Below are positions 7,368 to 15,548 of a stretch of 44,216 nt of DNA, in pieces; the first letter of the stretch is position 1, and every line of letters begins with the position of its first letter. The notes under the pieces are model-generated. The model was not told the origin of the DNA and made no database searches. It saw nothing but the letters and a program-made list of their open reading frames with translations. The stretch lies in NCBI GenBank assembly GCA_002840715.1, contig PHBW01000022.1, forward strand, positions 1-44,216, given 5' to 3'. The stretch comes from Chloroflexi bacterium HGW-Chloroflexi-4. GTDB lineage: Bacteria; Chloroflexota; Anaerolineae; Anaerolineales; Anaerolineaceae. The translations under genes and the position numbers were made by a program.

Positions 7368-8003
7368 TTAAGAAATAGGTAATTGAGGCTGAAAGGGTGC
7401 TTCTTCGAGAGCGGTCGCGATGCGCGCTTTGATGATATCCAGGTCCATTTCGCGGCTGACGAAATCCAGCTCGTCGGTCTGAATGACCAGAATTTCAGAG
7501 GAGTGCGTCGAGCCTAAATAGAAGTCGTCATACGAGCGGTTCAATTGGTCAATGTAGTCGCGTTCCATGGTACGTTCGTAGGGGCGGTCGCGCTGAGCAA
7601 TACGGCGCATAAGGGTGTCGGTGGTGGCGCGCAAATAAACCACCAGGTTGGGCGCGGTGATCTTTTCGGCCAGCGCTTCCTGCACGTTGTAATACATATC
7701 CAGTTCATCCCCTTTAAGGTTGATGCGCGCAAAAAGTGCATCTTTTTCAAAGGTGTAATCGCTGATCACAGCCTTGGCTGTTTCGAGGCGTTCGTTTATA
7801 TTGCGGCGCTGCTGGTGATAGCGGCTGAGTAAAAAGAAGATCTGGGTTTGAAAAGCATAACGCGCACGATCTGAATAAAAATTACTTAAAAAGGGGTTTT
7901 CTTCAAAGACTTCGAGCACAAGCTCCGCCTCGAAATGAGGCTGCAGCATTCTGGCGAGGGTGGTCTTTCCCACCCCGATGACACCTTCAACGGAAAAATA
8001 CAT
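7368..8003 (-). CDS. Deoxynucleoside kinase-like protein
   Basis: A 211-residue P-loop kinase (VEGVIGVGKTTLARML, residues 5-20) of the deoxynucleoside kinase family. It keeps the EENPFLSNFY and FQTQIFFLLSRY segments that bind the nucleoside. Where the 4879-5535 paralogue has DRSIYED, this one has SDYTFEKDALFA, so the Arg-Ser of the usual D/E-R-S motif is replaced. This variant is found in a separate branch of bacterial dNK-like proteins. The likely activity is deoxypurine nucleoside phosphorylation, with the substrate uncertain. First gene of a two-gene unit with the nucleotidyltransferase. Confidence 0.85.
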   Translation of the reverse strand: MYFSVEGVIGVGKTTLARMLQPHFEAELVLEVFEENPFLSNFYSDRARYAFQTQIFFLLSRYHQQRRNINERLETAKAVISDYTFEKDALFARINLKGDELDMYYNVQEALAEKITAPNLVVYLRATTDTLMRRIAQRDRPYERTMERDYIDQLNRSYDDFYLGSTHSSEILVIQTDELDFVSREMDLDIIKARIATALEEAPFQPQLPIS

Positions 8004-8080
8004 AAATCGGCGTCTCCAACCGGTTTTCCGGCAATAGTATGGGGATTTTCAATAGAGAAAATATACCATAAATTAGGGGT

Positions 8081-8104
8081 GGGGGCACGTTGCAACGTGC
8101 CCCC
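8081..8104. repeat. Perfect 24-base intergenic palindrome
   Basis: GGGGGCACGTTG (8081-8092) is followed directly by its exact reverse complement (8093-8104). There is no T run on either strand, so it is not a canonical intrinsic terminator, although it sits just beyond the dinB-like stop. It resembles the other GC-rich palindromes at 9793-9825 and 31813-31840. Confidence 0.6.
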
Positions 8105-8113
8105 AAAAAGCAA

Positions 8114-8632
8114 TCACCACGGCCAGTTTTGCCCGCTTTCGTGGATGAACTCAATGATCGCGTCTAGCGTCGGCAGGGGATGCCCCAGCCCGGTCATCAC
8201 GATCGATAGTTCCCCGCGGTGGTGGGCGGAGTGCAGCAGCGACTGGGTCAAGAGCTGCCAGCGCGCAAGTTTGAAAGGCTGCCCGCCGATGGGGATGTCA
8301 ATAATCTCGAGCAGTTTCTCTTCGCTCACCCAGTTAAGATATTTAAGACGTTCGTCCGCAATCTGGTTGAAGGCGGCCGTGATCTCTGGCAGACTGAGCG
8401 TTTTGTCTGGTGCGCTTTTGGGGTTCACCGGCTTGCCTTCGCTGCGCGCCAGAAAGAAAAATTCGGTGGTCAGCATGTGGGTCAACAGTGCCTGCACCGA
8501 TCCGTGGCTCGGGCTGGATTGGCCGGTGAAGGCAGTCTCATCCATCTCGGCGGCGGTTTGCAGCACGAGGTTATTGGCGTAACTGTTGTATTTGTGAAGA
8601 ACAAGCAGTGCGGATTTGTTTAAGTTTTCCAT
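8114..8632 (-). CDS. DinB/YfiT-family protein
   Basis: A 172-residue four-helix-bundle protein of the DinB superfamily. The family's metal-binding histidines appear in ALLTHMLTTEFFF and near the C-terminus in SLLHSAHHRGELS, where HHRG is diagnostic. Members include thiol-dependent S-transferases and many uncharacterised damage-inducible proteins. It starts one base after the upstream ArsR-type regulator ends, so the two form a tight operon under the dyad operator at 9216-9245. The substrate is unknown. Confidence 0.88.
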   Translation of the reverse strand: MENLNKSALLVLHKYNSYANNLVLQTAAEMDETAFTGQSSPSHGSVQALLTHMLTTEFFFLARSEGKPVNPKSAPDKTLSLPEITAAFNQIADERLKYLNWVSEEKLLEIIDIPIGGQPFKLARWQLLTQSLLHSAHHRGELSIVMTGLGHPLPTLDAIIEFIHESGQNWPW

Positions 8633-8633
8633 A

Positions 8634-9203
8634 TTAGTTCACCCAATACTCCCCGCCGCCGCCCTCGCGGGACATCAATTTGTATTCCACCATCCCGCGG
8701 CGGAGCGAGGCGGTGTCTTCGTTAAATTTCACAAGAATCTCGTTAACTTCTTTCTCTTTATAACGCTTGCCTGGCTCAAATGATTTTAATACATGCCGTA
8801 GCAATACGATGAATTTTTTATCCTGGACGGGAAAGGCCTTGATTCGTCCTTCGGCATCCAGGAAATTGGAGAGCACCTTGCGGTCAAAGGCATCCTCACC
8901 CAGGCCTTCAGATAGCTTGGGCAGGTTTTCGTCTTGCAGTAGGTGCCGCGACATTGTTTTAAGCGTTTCAGTCTGCAGTGAATAAATGTAGTAATGCCCT
9001 TCCGTGCGCGCGCTGACAAGCCCCGCTTTTGAAAGACTTGCCAGGTGGTGAGACGTGGTCGAAACACTCAACCCAAGCAATTCGGCCAGCTTTTCCACCG
9101 AGGTGGGTTGCTGCGCCAGCAAACCGATGATCTTGAGGCGGTTCTCATCCGCCAGAGATTTAAAGAAAGCCAGCAGTTCAGCCAATTGTTCTTGTTCAGT
9201 CAT
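8634..9203 (-). CDS. ArsR-family regulator with C-terminal DUF2087 domain
   Basis: A 189-residue transcription factor. Residues 5-85 form an ArsR-type winged helix (ENRLKIIGLLAQQPTSVEKLAELLG, then SVSTTSHHLASLSKAGLV as recognition helix and EGHYYIYSL as wing). Residues about 120-189 match DUF2087 (RYKEKEVNEILVKFNEDTASLRRGMVEYKLMSREGGGGEYW), a small domain often fused to HTH regulators. No cysteine metal site is seen in the HTH, so metal sensing is unlikely. It probably represses itself and the following DinB gene through the adjacent 11-base-arm dyad. An AAGGAG site precedes the ATG at 9203. Confidence 0.88.
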   Translation of the reverse strand: MTEQEQLAELLAFFKSLADENRLKIIGLLAQQPTSVEKLAELLGLSVSTTSHHLASLSKAGLVSARTEGHYYIYSLQTETLKTMSRHLLQDENLPKLSEGLGEDAFDRKVLSNFLDAEGRIKAFPVQDKKFIVLLRHVLKSFEPGKRYKEKEVNEILVKFNEDTASLRRGMVEYKLMSREGGGGEYWVN

Positions 9204-9215
9204 TATAACTCCTTG

Positions 9216-9245
9216 AAATCATTTCGGTTGTTATCGAAATGATTT
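9216..9245 (-). promoter_or_regulatory. Inverted-repeat operator upstream of the ArsR-DUF2087 gene
   Basis: AAATCATTTCG (9216-9226) and CGAAATGATTT (9235-9245) are perfect 11-base arms around an 8-base centre. They end 13 bases before the regulator's start codon. The size and position suit autoregulation by a dimeric winged-helix repressor. Confidence 0.7.
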
Positions 9246-9345
9246 TATCAGAGTTGAGAGGTGTGTCAAGGGAGAATGGCTGAGAGTAGATCCCTCTCGC
9301 TTCGCTCGGGGACACAACAACCGCGGAATAGAGAACTGAGAACTG

Positions 9346-9774
9346 TCAAAAGCTGGATAAAATGGTTACTTTTTGAAATAAGATCAACCCCAAGGAGACT
9401 AAATAACACAACGTTACGACAGCAAACGCTGCCAGCATGCCAAATTGCAGCGCCGGGTTGATACTGCCCTGTGGATAAATGATCTGAAAAACCAACCGCG
9501 TCATCCACAAGATACAGGTGGCAGTCAGCAGCACGATCACTGCAAAGCGGTTGGCTCTGCCCCCGAAAATGAAAAGGATATTCATCAAACCGAACAGCAC
9601 CAGCGAGAGCGAGAAAAACACATTGATCGCTCTGATGGCCACCGCCAGTTCCGTGGCGGCAGGATCCATATAGGAATACCACTTCCAGGCCCTGAGCACA
9701 AAGAAATGCCAGACGCCGAATCCAATCGAAACACTGCTGCCGAATGTGACCAGAAGATTGACAAGAAGGGGCAT
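9346..9774 (-). CDS. Small polytopic membrane protein, unknown function
   Basis: A 142-residue protein with four predicted membrane helices (about residues 8-28, 45-70, 77-98 and 108-135). An aromatic loop after helix 1 contains WHFFVLRAWKWYSYM. I do not recognise a named family. It may belong to one of the small four-helix DUF membrane families. AAGGAG stands eight bases before the ATG, supporting translation. It is separated from pepF by a palindrome and lies downstream of pepF in the same direction, so it might be read with it. Confidence 0.65.
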   Translation of the reverse strand: MPLLVNLLVTFGSSVSIGFGVWHFFVLRAWKWYSYMDPAATELAVAIRAINVFFSLSLVLFGLMNILFIFGGRANRFAVIVLLTATCILWMTRLVFQIIYPQGSINPALQFGMLAAFAVVTLCYLVSLGLILFQKVTILSSF

Positions 9775-9792
9775 AACGGTACTCCTTAAATG

Positions 9793-9825
9793 CAGACCCC
9801 TGCGGTTTTAAACCGCAGGGGTCTG
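9793..9825. repeat. 33-base intergenic palindrome downstream of pepF
   Basis: A 16-base arm starting CAGACCCCTGCGG pairs exactly with its reverse complement around a single T (9809). It follows the pepF stop on the minus strand, but no T tract follows. It may terminate transcription or belong to an intergenic palindrome family. Confidence 0.6.
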
Positions 9826-9835
9826 GTTATCCGAA

Positions 9836-11608
9836 CTACTTTGTGACTTTCTCCAACTGATCCACCAATGCATCAAGAACATCGAAACCGCCCTGCCAGA
9901 ACGAAGACTTGGTCACGTCCACTCCGGCCTCGGCTAGCACCTGCATTGGCGCCTCGGACCCTCCCGCGGAGAGCATCTTGATGTATTTCGGCTTGAAGCT
10001 TTCTCCCTCGGCCTTGAACTGCTTGTAAAGCGAGAGCACCAGCAGCTGCCCAAAGGCGTAGGCATACACGTAGAAGGGCACCTGATAGATGTGCGGAATG
10101 GAGACCCATTCCCACTTGAATTCTTCAGAGACTTCCACAGCGCCGCCGAATTGTTTCTTGAGATTTTCCATGTAGGCAGCGGAGAGTTCATCCACCGAGG
10201 CACCGTCGGTGATCATCTGATGCGCCTGTTTCTCGAACAACGCAAAGAATGATTGGCGTTGAATGGTGGCGTAGGCGTCGTCCATCTGTTTGAAGAGCAG
10301 ATCGCGTTTGACGGCTTCGTCGGGTTCCTCCGCCAGCAGTCTATCCACCAGCATCATCTCACCAAAAGTGGAGGCGGTTTCAGCCAGCGGCAAGCAGGCG
10401 TGTTGGGTGAAGAGGCTGTGCTGGTCGGCCAGCATGGAATGGATGGCATGACCCAGCTCATGAGCCATGGTGGCAACATCATCCGTCTTGCCCTGATAAT
10501 TCAGCAACACCCAGGGTGTTTTTTCGGGGGTGACGGTGGCGCAGAAGGCACCGCCGCGTTTGCCATTGCGTACTTCAGCATCCAGGTGGTCTTCTTTAAA
10601 AACGCGTTCAGCCATCTCGGCAAAGCGCGGGTCAAACTCGGTAAAGGATTCCAATACCTTGGCGGCGGCTTTGTCATAAGCATAAGCCTTATCCGCCTGG
10701 GCGACTGGAGCATAGATATCATAACGGCGCAGCTTCTTCACGCCCAGCAGTTTGGCTTTAAGTTTAAAGAAGCGCTGAAAGATGCCGGTGTTCTTTTCGG
10801 CTACTTTTAATAAAAGATCAATCACTTCATCCGGCAGGTCGTTGGCCAGGTTGCGCGCCGAAATGGGGCTCTTGTGGTGGCGCAGGGTGACCTCTTCGTT
10901 CTTCCAGTCGCGCACAATGATTTGATACATCTGTCCGAGAATGTCGCCGTCCTCGCCGTAGACACGGTAAAGTTCCTGATAGGCCTTGGCGCGCAGGTCG
11001 GGGTTGTCGCTGCGGACGTAGCTCATCAGTTCGCCGCGTGTCATTTCTTTAACTTCGCCATCCACTTCAATTTTGAACACGTAGCGGTTGGTCATGGAAT
11101 CGTAAAGGGTGGTGAGGGCATTGACGCCGGTAACATTCTTGGTGTTTATGATCTTTTCTTCGGGTTCGGTCAGGGTATGCGGTTTGAAGTGGCGCATTTC
11201 TTCAAGCCAGTAGCGGTAATCGCCTGCTTCTTTCATGAGACGGTCCGCTGCAGCATCTGATAGCTCCTTCCACCACAGGCTGAAAAAGAGGGTGCGGTTG
11301 CCGATCTCTGATTGCTGCTGTTCGGTCTTGGCCACCAACCCCAACGCAGACTGGTTCTGCGTATCCTCGGCGAACCACAGGCCGGCGTAGCTGCCCATCA
11401 GGTGGGCTAGGCGTGAAATGCCTTCCAGCGACTTGATCACGGATAAAAAGTCTGCGCTGCTGATGTCTTCTTTTAACATCGGGCGCAGTTTTTCAAATTC
11501 CGCGGTGAGTTTTTCTATGGCTTTGAAATCTTTCTCAAAATCTTTTTCAGAGGCATAAATATCTGAAAGGCTCCAGCGCTTTTGGGTGTAATTAATTGGT
11601 TTAGTCAT
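9836..11608 (-). CDS. pepF: Oligoendopeptidase F (peptidase family M3)
   Basis: A 590-residue cytosolic zinc oligopeptidase that degrades peptides of moderate length. The zinc motif HELGHAIH is at about 383-390, preceded by DDVATMA. The third ligand lies downstream in ETASTFGEM. The N-terminal oligopeptidase F segment is recognisable (RWSLSDIYASEKDFEKDF). The length is typical for the family (about 600). The reading frame is open further upstream to 11686, but ATG 11608 (MTKPINYTQKRW) has TGAGGA in front of it and matches the family start. It is the first gene of a possible unit with the small membrane protein. Confidence 0.94.
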   Translation of the reverse strand: MTKPINYTQKRWSLSDIYASEKDFEKDFKAIEKLTAEFEKLRPMLKEDISSADFLSVIKSLEGISRLAHLMGSYAGLWFAEDTQNQSALGLVAKTEQQQSEIGNRTLFFSLWWKELSDAAADRLMKEAGDYRYWLEEMRHFKPHTLTEPEEKIINTKNVTGVNALTTLYDSMTNRYVFKIEVDGEVKEMTRGELMSYVRSDNPDLRAKAYQELYRVYGEDGDILGQMYQIIVRDWKNEEVTLRHHKSPISARNLANDLPDEVIDLLLKVAEKNTGIFQRFFKLKAKLLGVKKLRRYDIYAPVAQADKAYAYDKAAAKVLESFTEFDPRFAEMAERVFKEDHLDAEVRNGKRGGAFCATVTPEKTPWVLLNYQGKTDDVATMAHELGHAIHSMLADQHSLFTQHACLPLAETASTFGEMMLVDRLLAEEPDEAVKRDLLFKQMDDAYATIQRQSFFALFEKQAHQMITDGASVDELSAAYMENLKKQFGGAVEVSEEFKWEWVSIPHIYQVPFYVYAYAFGQLLVLSLYKQFKAEGESFKPKYIKMLSAGGSEAPMQVLAEAGVDVTKSSFWQGGFDVLDALVDQLEKVTK

Positions 11609-11916
11609 GAGATTCCTCAGGTAAAGTTGGATTTTTATGATTTTAGCGAACAAATTCCATTTATACAAAATGATTATACACTCCACCCTATCAGATTATT
11701 GTTTGACTCATCTTGTTTTGATTTAATTACTTTGGAAGAGGTATGAGTATTTTTGAATAAAGCTGGTTTATATGAAAAACAATTCTCTTGTAAAATATGC
11801 TTATTCATCATATTACACGGATCATATTCAAAAGGAGTGGGAAAAACAAAAAATATCTCTTGAAAAAACTTGGCACCACATTATTTGTATTCTATTTATA
11901 GGGAGAGGGAGAAACA
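11609..11916. other. AT-rich divergent intergenic region
   Basis: This 308-base stretch between pepF (minus) and a secreted-protein gene (plus) must carry both promoters. An open frame at 11772-12014 is present but lacks a ribosome site, has unusual composition and overlaps the next gene's start, so I do not call it. A strong ribosome site GGGAGAGGGAG lies at 11901-11911. I see no other structure. Confidence 0.5.
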
Positions 11917-12726
11917 ATGAAAAAGCTAATTTATTCATTAATAGAAATAGGATTGTTGGCAGGGTTGGTTTTTTTCCAAGCACCACAAAAAGTGGTTGCA
12001 ACGGGAATTGGTGAAGGAACCTGGGTTCTACCCGGCGCAGCGGTTTCAACGAAATATTCTACAGTTAATGTCGATGAAGAGTCTTTACAAGCCCCCACCT
12101 GGGTGCAGCGTTTTTCAGATGGGATAAAAATTAGCGAACCAACCAAAATATGTTATTCCTTCCGGCCAGGACAATTTGGTTGGGTTCCTAAATTTATGCA
12201 GTATAAAAATGATCAATGGTATAGCATGGCATCCACCTTGGAATATATTTGGGGGATTGAAGGAGGTCTTTATGCTTGTGCGAGCCCCAAGACAGCAGGT
12301 ATTTTTACGCTTTTTGGATTCTTTAATGGACCAAAACCTGTTTCAAATCAACAGGTAGGTAAATTATTTACTGTTAATAACTGGAATATGGAAGTTTCAG
12401 AAGGCAGTGTCGGCACGATAACCCTCACGGGGATCAATTGGAATGGTTATTATCCTGAAGCCATCAAGTTGGAGTGGGGGATTAAAATTTGTGATATTGA
12501 ATCAAACTGTAGTTATTGGGATTACGGGTCTTTAAGCATAAATCAGAGCTTATACCCACACCCTCAAACTCTCACTAGAGATTTTAGTGCTAACGTTCTG
12601 CTAACAGGGCCTGATGGCGATGGGCTTTGCGAGTTCAAGCCTTATGTGAGATTACTTGATTCAGGTAGCAATGAATTAGACGTCGTTTTCATGGATACTG
12701 AATATTCAGCAGATTGTATTTCTTGA
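11917..12726 (+). CDS. Secreted protein of unknown function
   Basis: A 269-residue protein with an N-terminal signal peptide (MKKLIYSLIEIGLLAGLVFF, probable cleavage near VVATG). The mature part is rich in aromatic residues, glycine and serine, with few charges and several cysteines (such as KICYSFRPG, LYACASP, IKICDIESNCSYW and DGLCEF). The cysteines could form disulfides outside the cell. A beta-rich extracellular fold is likely. I recognise no family. It stands alone on the plus strand inside a block of minus-strand genes and looks more AT-rich than its neighbours, so it may be an acquired or fast-evolving gene. GGGAGAGGGAG provides a strong ribosome site. Confidence 0.72.
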   Translation: MKKLIYSLIEIGLLAGLVFFQAPQKVVATGIGEGTWVLPGAAVSTKYSTVNVDEESLQAPTWVQRFSDGIKISEPTKICYSFRPGQFGWVPKFMQYKNDQWYSMASTLEYIWGIEGGLYACASPKTAGIFTLFGFFNGPKPVSNQQVGKLFTVNNWNMEVSEGSVGTITLTGINWNGYYPEAIKLEWGIKICDIESNCSYWDYGSLSINQSLYPHPQTLTRDFSANVLLTGPDGDGLCEFKPYVRLLDSGSNELDVVFMDTEYSADCIS

Positions 12727-12743
12727 TGCCCAAATACGTTCTA

Positions 12744-12779
12744 AAATTACCGGGAGCCTTTTGGGTTCCCGGTAATTTT
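12744..12779. terminator. Bidirectional terminator between convergent genes
   Basis: Fifteen base pairs link the arm starting AAATTACCGGGAGCC (12744-12758) to the arm ending at 12778, with one G-U pair and a TTTTG loop. Flanking A and T runs allow use in both directions. The stop of the minus-strand phosphatase overlaps its right edge. Confidence 0.82.
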
Positions 12780-13554
12780 ATTGAAGATTTTTCAATAAAT
12801 TACTATGTATTCCCGGCGCGGATGACACCAGCCCGTAAGGCGGCTTGAAGTAATCAGGGTCGCCGTGCAGATCAGTGACGGTTGCGCCAGCCTCCTGGCT
12901 GATCAATGACCCGGCGGCGATATCCCACGAGTTAATTTTTTCTTCCCAATATCCATCGAGCCGGCCGCATGCCACATAACAGATGTCAATCGCCGCGGAG
13001 CCCAGCCGCCGTACGCCCTGGGTGATGTTGGTCATACGCCCGAAGATTTCCATCCGCCGGGCAACCAGCGCTTGATCCGGCTCGTTGTGCGGCAGCCCTG
13101 TAACCAGCAGACTGTGCTGAATGTCGGGGCAGTCAGACACACGGATCGGTTCACCGTTCAACCATGCACCTTTGCCTCGCTCAGCGCTGAAACACTCGTC
13201 ATGTGAGGGGTCGTAGACCACCCCCAACTGTAATTTGCCCTGGTATTGATATGCTACCGAGATGGCAAAGAACGGTACCTTGTGGCTGTAATTGATCGTT
13301 CCATCCAGCGGATCGATGTGCCAGCAGTGGTCCGGGTGCCCTTTGACCTTGCCGGTTTCTTCAGCGATAATCGAATGCTCAGGGAAAATGCCCAGAATTG
13401 CATCAAGCAGCAATTTTTCACAGGCATGATCCACTTCGGTGACAAAATCGGTCTCGCCCTTGTAGCCAATGGTGTGGGTTGAATGAAGGCCGTCCAGCGC
13501 GACTTTGCCGGCGGCTTTGGCCCAGGCAATCACCTGGTTGAGTGTGGGTTCCAT
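12778..13554 (-). CDS. Inositol monophosphatase family phosphatase
   Basis: A 258-residue Mg2+-dependent sugar/inositol phosphatase. The metal motif DPLDGTINY is at 81-89, the preceding Glu pair in IIAEETG at 62-68, and the C-terminal metal motif in SWDIAAGSLISQEAG. This is the SuhB/IMPase class, which may act on myo-inositol-1-phosphate, fructose-1,6-bisphosphate or PAP-like substrates. The sequence does not decide which. It begins two bases after the HD protein, so it is the second gene of that operon. Confidence 0.9.
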   Translation of the reverse strand: MEPTLNQVIAWAKAAGKVALDGLHSTHTIGYKGETDFVTEVDHACEKLLLDAILGIFPEHSIIAEETGKVKGHPDHCWHIDPLDGTINYSHKVPFFAISVAYQYQGKLQLGVVYDPSHDECFSAERGKGAWLNGEPIRVSDCPDIQHSLLVTGLPHNEPDQALVARRMEIFGRMTNITQGVRRLGSAAIDICYVACGRLDGYWEEKINSWDIAAGSLISQEAGATVTDLHGDPDYFKPPYGLVSSAPGIHSNLLKNLQ

Positions 13555-13556
13555 AG

Positions 13557-14192
13557 TTATCGTTCTCCGTTTATTTCTGCGATGAGTTGGTCAAAAAATC
13601 CGTCGAGGTACTGGCTGCGTCCACGTGCCAGATCTCGTGCGGTTTGGGTAAACAATTTCTTCTCGACATTCTTCAATTTATACAAGTGTTCGTGATAGGC
13701 GCTGTGCAGCTCGCCTTCTATTTCTTTGCCGGTATCGATGAATTGCTGCGAAGGGGCTGCATAAAAAGGTGTCCCAGCTAATGCAGCGTAAACCACAGCC
13801 CGGATGGCGCCGATGGCACCCAGCACATCCAGTTTGTCGGCGTCAAAAATGCATTTGGCTTCGATCGTTTCAGGTGGTTCCTGGTCGCCCCTGAAGCGGT
13901 GGGCGCGCACGCAGTGCTGCACGGCTTTAATCCGTTCTTCAGACCAGCCTTCTTCTTGTAAAATCTTTTTGGCAAATTCTGCAGACCTCAGGTGATGTTC
14001 TTTACGCGTGTCGCTTCCGGGGGCGGTGCCATCCGCGTCGTGCAGCAATGCGGCTGCATGCACAATTTCAAGGTCCGCGCCTTCTGCGAGCGCCAAACGT
14101 TCAGACATTTTATAAACTCTTTCAATGTGAGAGAAATCGTGAACGGCATCCACATGTTCATACCATGTGCGGGCTTTTTCGAGAGTCAGCAT
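13557..14192 (-). CDS. HD-domain phosphohydrolase
   Basis: A 211-residue metal-dependent phosphohydrolase of the HD superfamily (YedJ-like). The ligands are H22 in DFSHIERV, H51-D52 in AALLHDADG, and a distal Asp in IFDADKLDVLGAIGA. The segment HHLRSAEFAKKIL and the Val-x-x-Cys-Val-Arg-Ala-His motif (QHCVRAHRF) are typical. Such proteins hydrolyse nucleotides or related phosphates. The substrate is unknown. Translationally coupled to the inositol monophosphatase gene downstream. Confidence 0.87.
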   Translation of the reverse strand: MLTLEKARTWYEHVDAVHDFSHIERVYKMSERLALAEGADLEIVHAAALLHDADGTAPGSDTRKEHHLRSAEFAKKILQEEGWSEERIKAVQHCVRAHRFRGDQEPPETIEAKCIFDADKLDVLGAIGAIRAVVYAALAGTPFYAAPSQQFIDTGKEIEGELHSAYHEHLYKLKNVEKKLFTQTARDLARGRSQYLDGFFDQLIAEINGER

Positions 14193-14226
14193 CCATCTCC
14201 TGATTAATTGTTTCTAGAAATAATAA

Positions 14227-15477
14227 TTATTGGGGATAAAGGCTCCCTTTTTTAATCACTTTACCCACCAGGTTGCCGCCGAAGCGGTAAGCTAGGTGGC
14301 GATAATCCTCAACCGACAAAATCAAAAGATCAGCCTGCTTGCCTGCTTCAAGTGAACCGATGGTGGCGCTGCGGCCGATGGCATAGGCAGAATTGATTGT
14401 GGCAGCAGCCAGTGCCTGTGCCGGGGTAAGTTGTAAATAGCGGCAGGCCAGCGCAATTGCGAACTGCATGCTTTCACACCAGGCTGTGCCGGGGTTGAGA
14501 TCAGTGGCTAGCGCAAGGATGGCATCCGCAGACAGCAGGTCTTTGGCGGGTGTGTAATGCGGATCGCTCAGACCGAAGGGTGTGCAGGGCAGCGACACCA
14601 CTGCTGTATCCGATTTTCCCAATAATTGAATCTCCGCCGCGGATGTTTTCACCACATGGTCCACAGACGCTGCACCAAGTTCACAAGCCAGGCTGGCACC
14701 GCCCAGATTCTCAAATTCATCCACATGTGCTTTAAGTGGATAACCCAGCGCTTTGGCTGCTGTGAGGACCTGGCGTGTCTGTTCCAGATTAAACGCGCCT
14801 TTTTCGCAAAAAACATCCACGAAGGGCAGCGGTTTATTGGCTGCTTTGCGGCTCCACCACTCCTTCAGCGCAGGCAGCATTTCAGCACAAACAAGTTTTG
14901 TATAAGCGTCTTCCCGTCTAGCAAATTCTGTCGGGATGGCATGTGCGCCCAAAAAAGTGGGCACAACTTCAAGCGGACCCTCGTGGTCAAGCTGCAGCAG
15001 AACGTCCATTTGAGAAAGTTCGGTTTTTAGTTCCAGGCCGTAGCCGGTCTTGGCTTCAGCGGTGGTCGTGCCGCTGGCAAACATCGCCCTGGCTCGTGCG
15101 CGGGTTTCGTGCAGCAGTGATTCATGGTCGGCGCTGCGAGTGGCTTTTACGGTGGAAGCAATGCCGCCGCCGGCAGCCATGATCTCCATATAACTTTTTC
15201 CTTGCAATCGCATCTCAAATTCTGCAGCACGGTCACCCGCCCAAACCAGGTGGGTATGTGCATCCACAAACCCTGGCAGCACAGCCATGCCGTCTGCATC
15301 CAGGCGTTCTTCGTCAGGGTATTTATTAAGTAAATTTAGGGTGGTGCCGATTTCCACGATCATACCAGCATGGATTAGTATCGCGCCGTTGGGAATGATC
15401 CCCAATCGTCCGAGTTCCCGTCCGCGCTGCGGCGCGCCAGCCAGTGTGATCAATTGAGATGCAGAATGAATAAGCAT
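14227..15477 (-). CDS. hutI: Imidazolonepropionase
   Basis: A 416-residue amidohydrolase that opens 4-imidazolone-5-propionate to N-formimino-L-glutamate, the third step of histidine breakdown. Zinc ligands appear in GFVDAHTHLVWAGDR (H74 and H76), with HVDEFENLG and ATDLNPGT later in the chain. The substrate-binding GKSYMEIMAAGGGIASTV motif is diagnostic for HutI rather than other amidohydrolases. The length matches the family. hutH and hutU are not adjacent, so the rest of the pathway must be elsewhere or the gene stands alone. Confidence 0.94.
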   Translation of the reverse strand: MLIHSASQLITLAGAPQRGRELGRLGIIPNGAILIHAGMIVEIGTTLNLLNKYPDEERLDADGMAVLPGFVDAHTHLVWAGDRAAEFEMRLQGKSYMEIMAAGGGIASTVKATRSADHESLLHETRARARAMFASGTTTAEAKTGYGLELKTELSQMDVLLQLDHEGPLEVVPTFLGAHAIPTEFARREDAYTKLVCAEMLPALKEWWSRKAANKPLPFVDVFCEKGAFNLEQTRQVLTAAKALGYPLKAHVDEFENLGGASLACELGAASVDHVVKTSAAEIQLLGKSDTAVVSLPCTPFGLSDPHYTPAKDLLSADAILALATDLNPGTAWCESMQFAIALACRYLQLTPAQALAAATINSAYAIGRSATIGSLEAGKQADLLILSVEDYRHLAYRFGGNLVGKVIKKGSLYPQ

Positions 15478-15548
15478 GAGGCCTCTTCAGATAAGACTAT
15501 TAATTAGTATACCCGAAGCAGTAAAAAACCAGACGAGACTGAAATGAA

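Noticed and set aside
11772..12014. 80-codon plus-strand ORF before the secreted protein
   Set aside because: No ribosome site, overlap with the well-supported start at 11917, and composition like non-coding AT-rich DNA.
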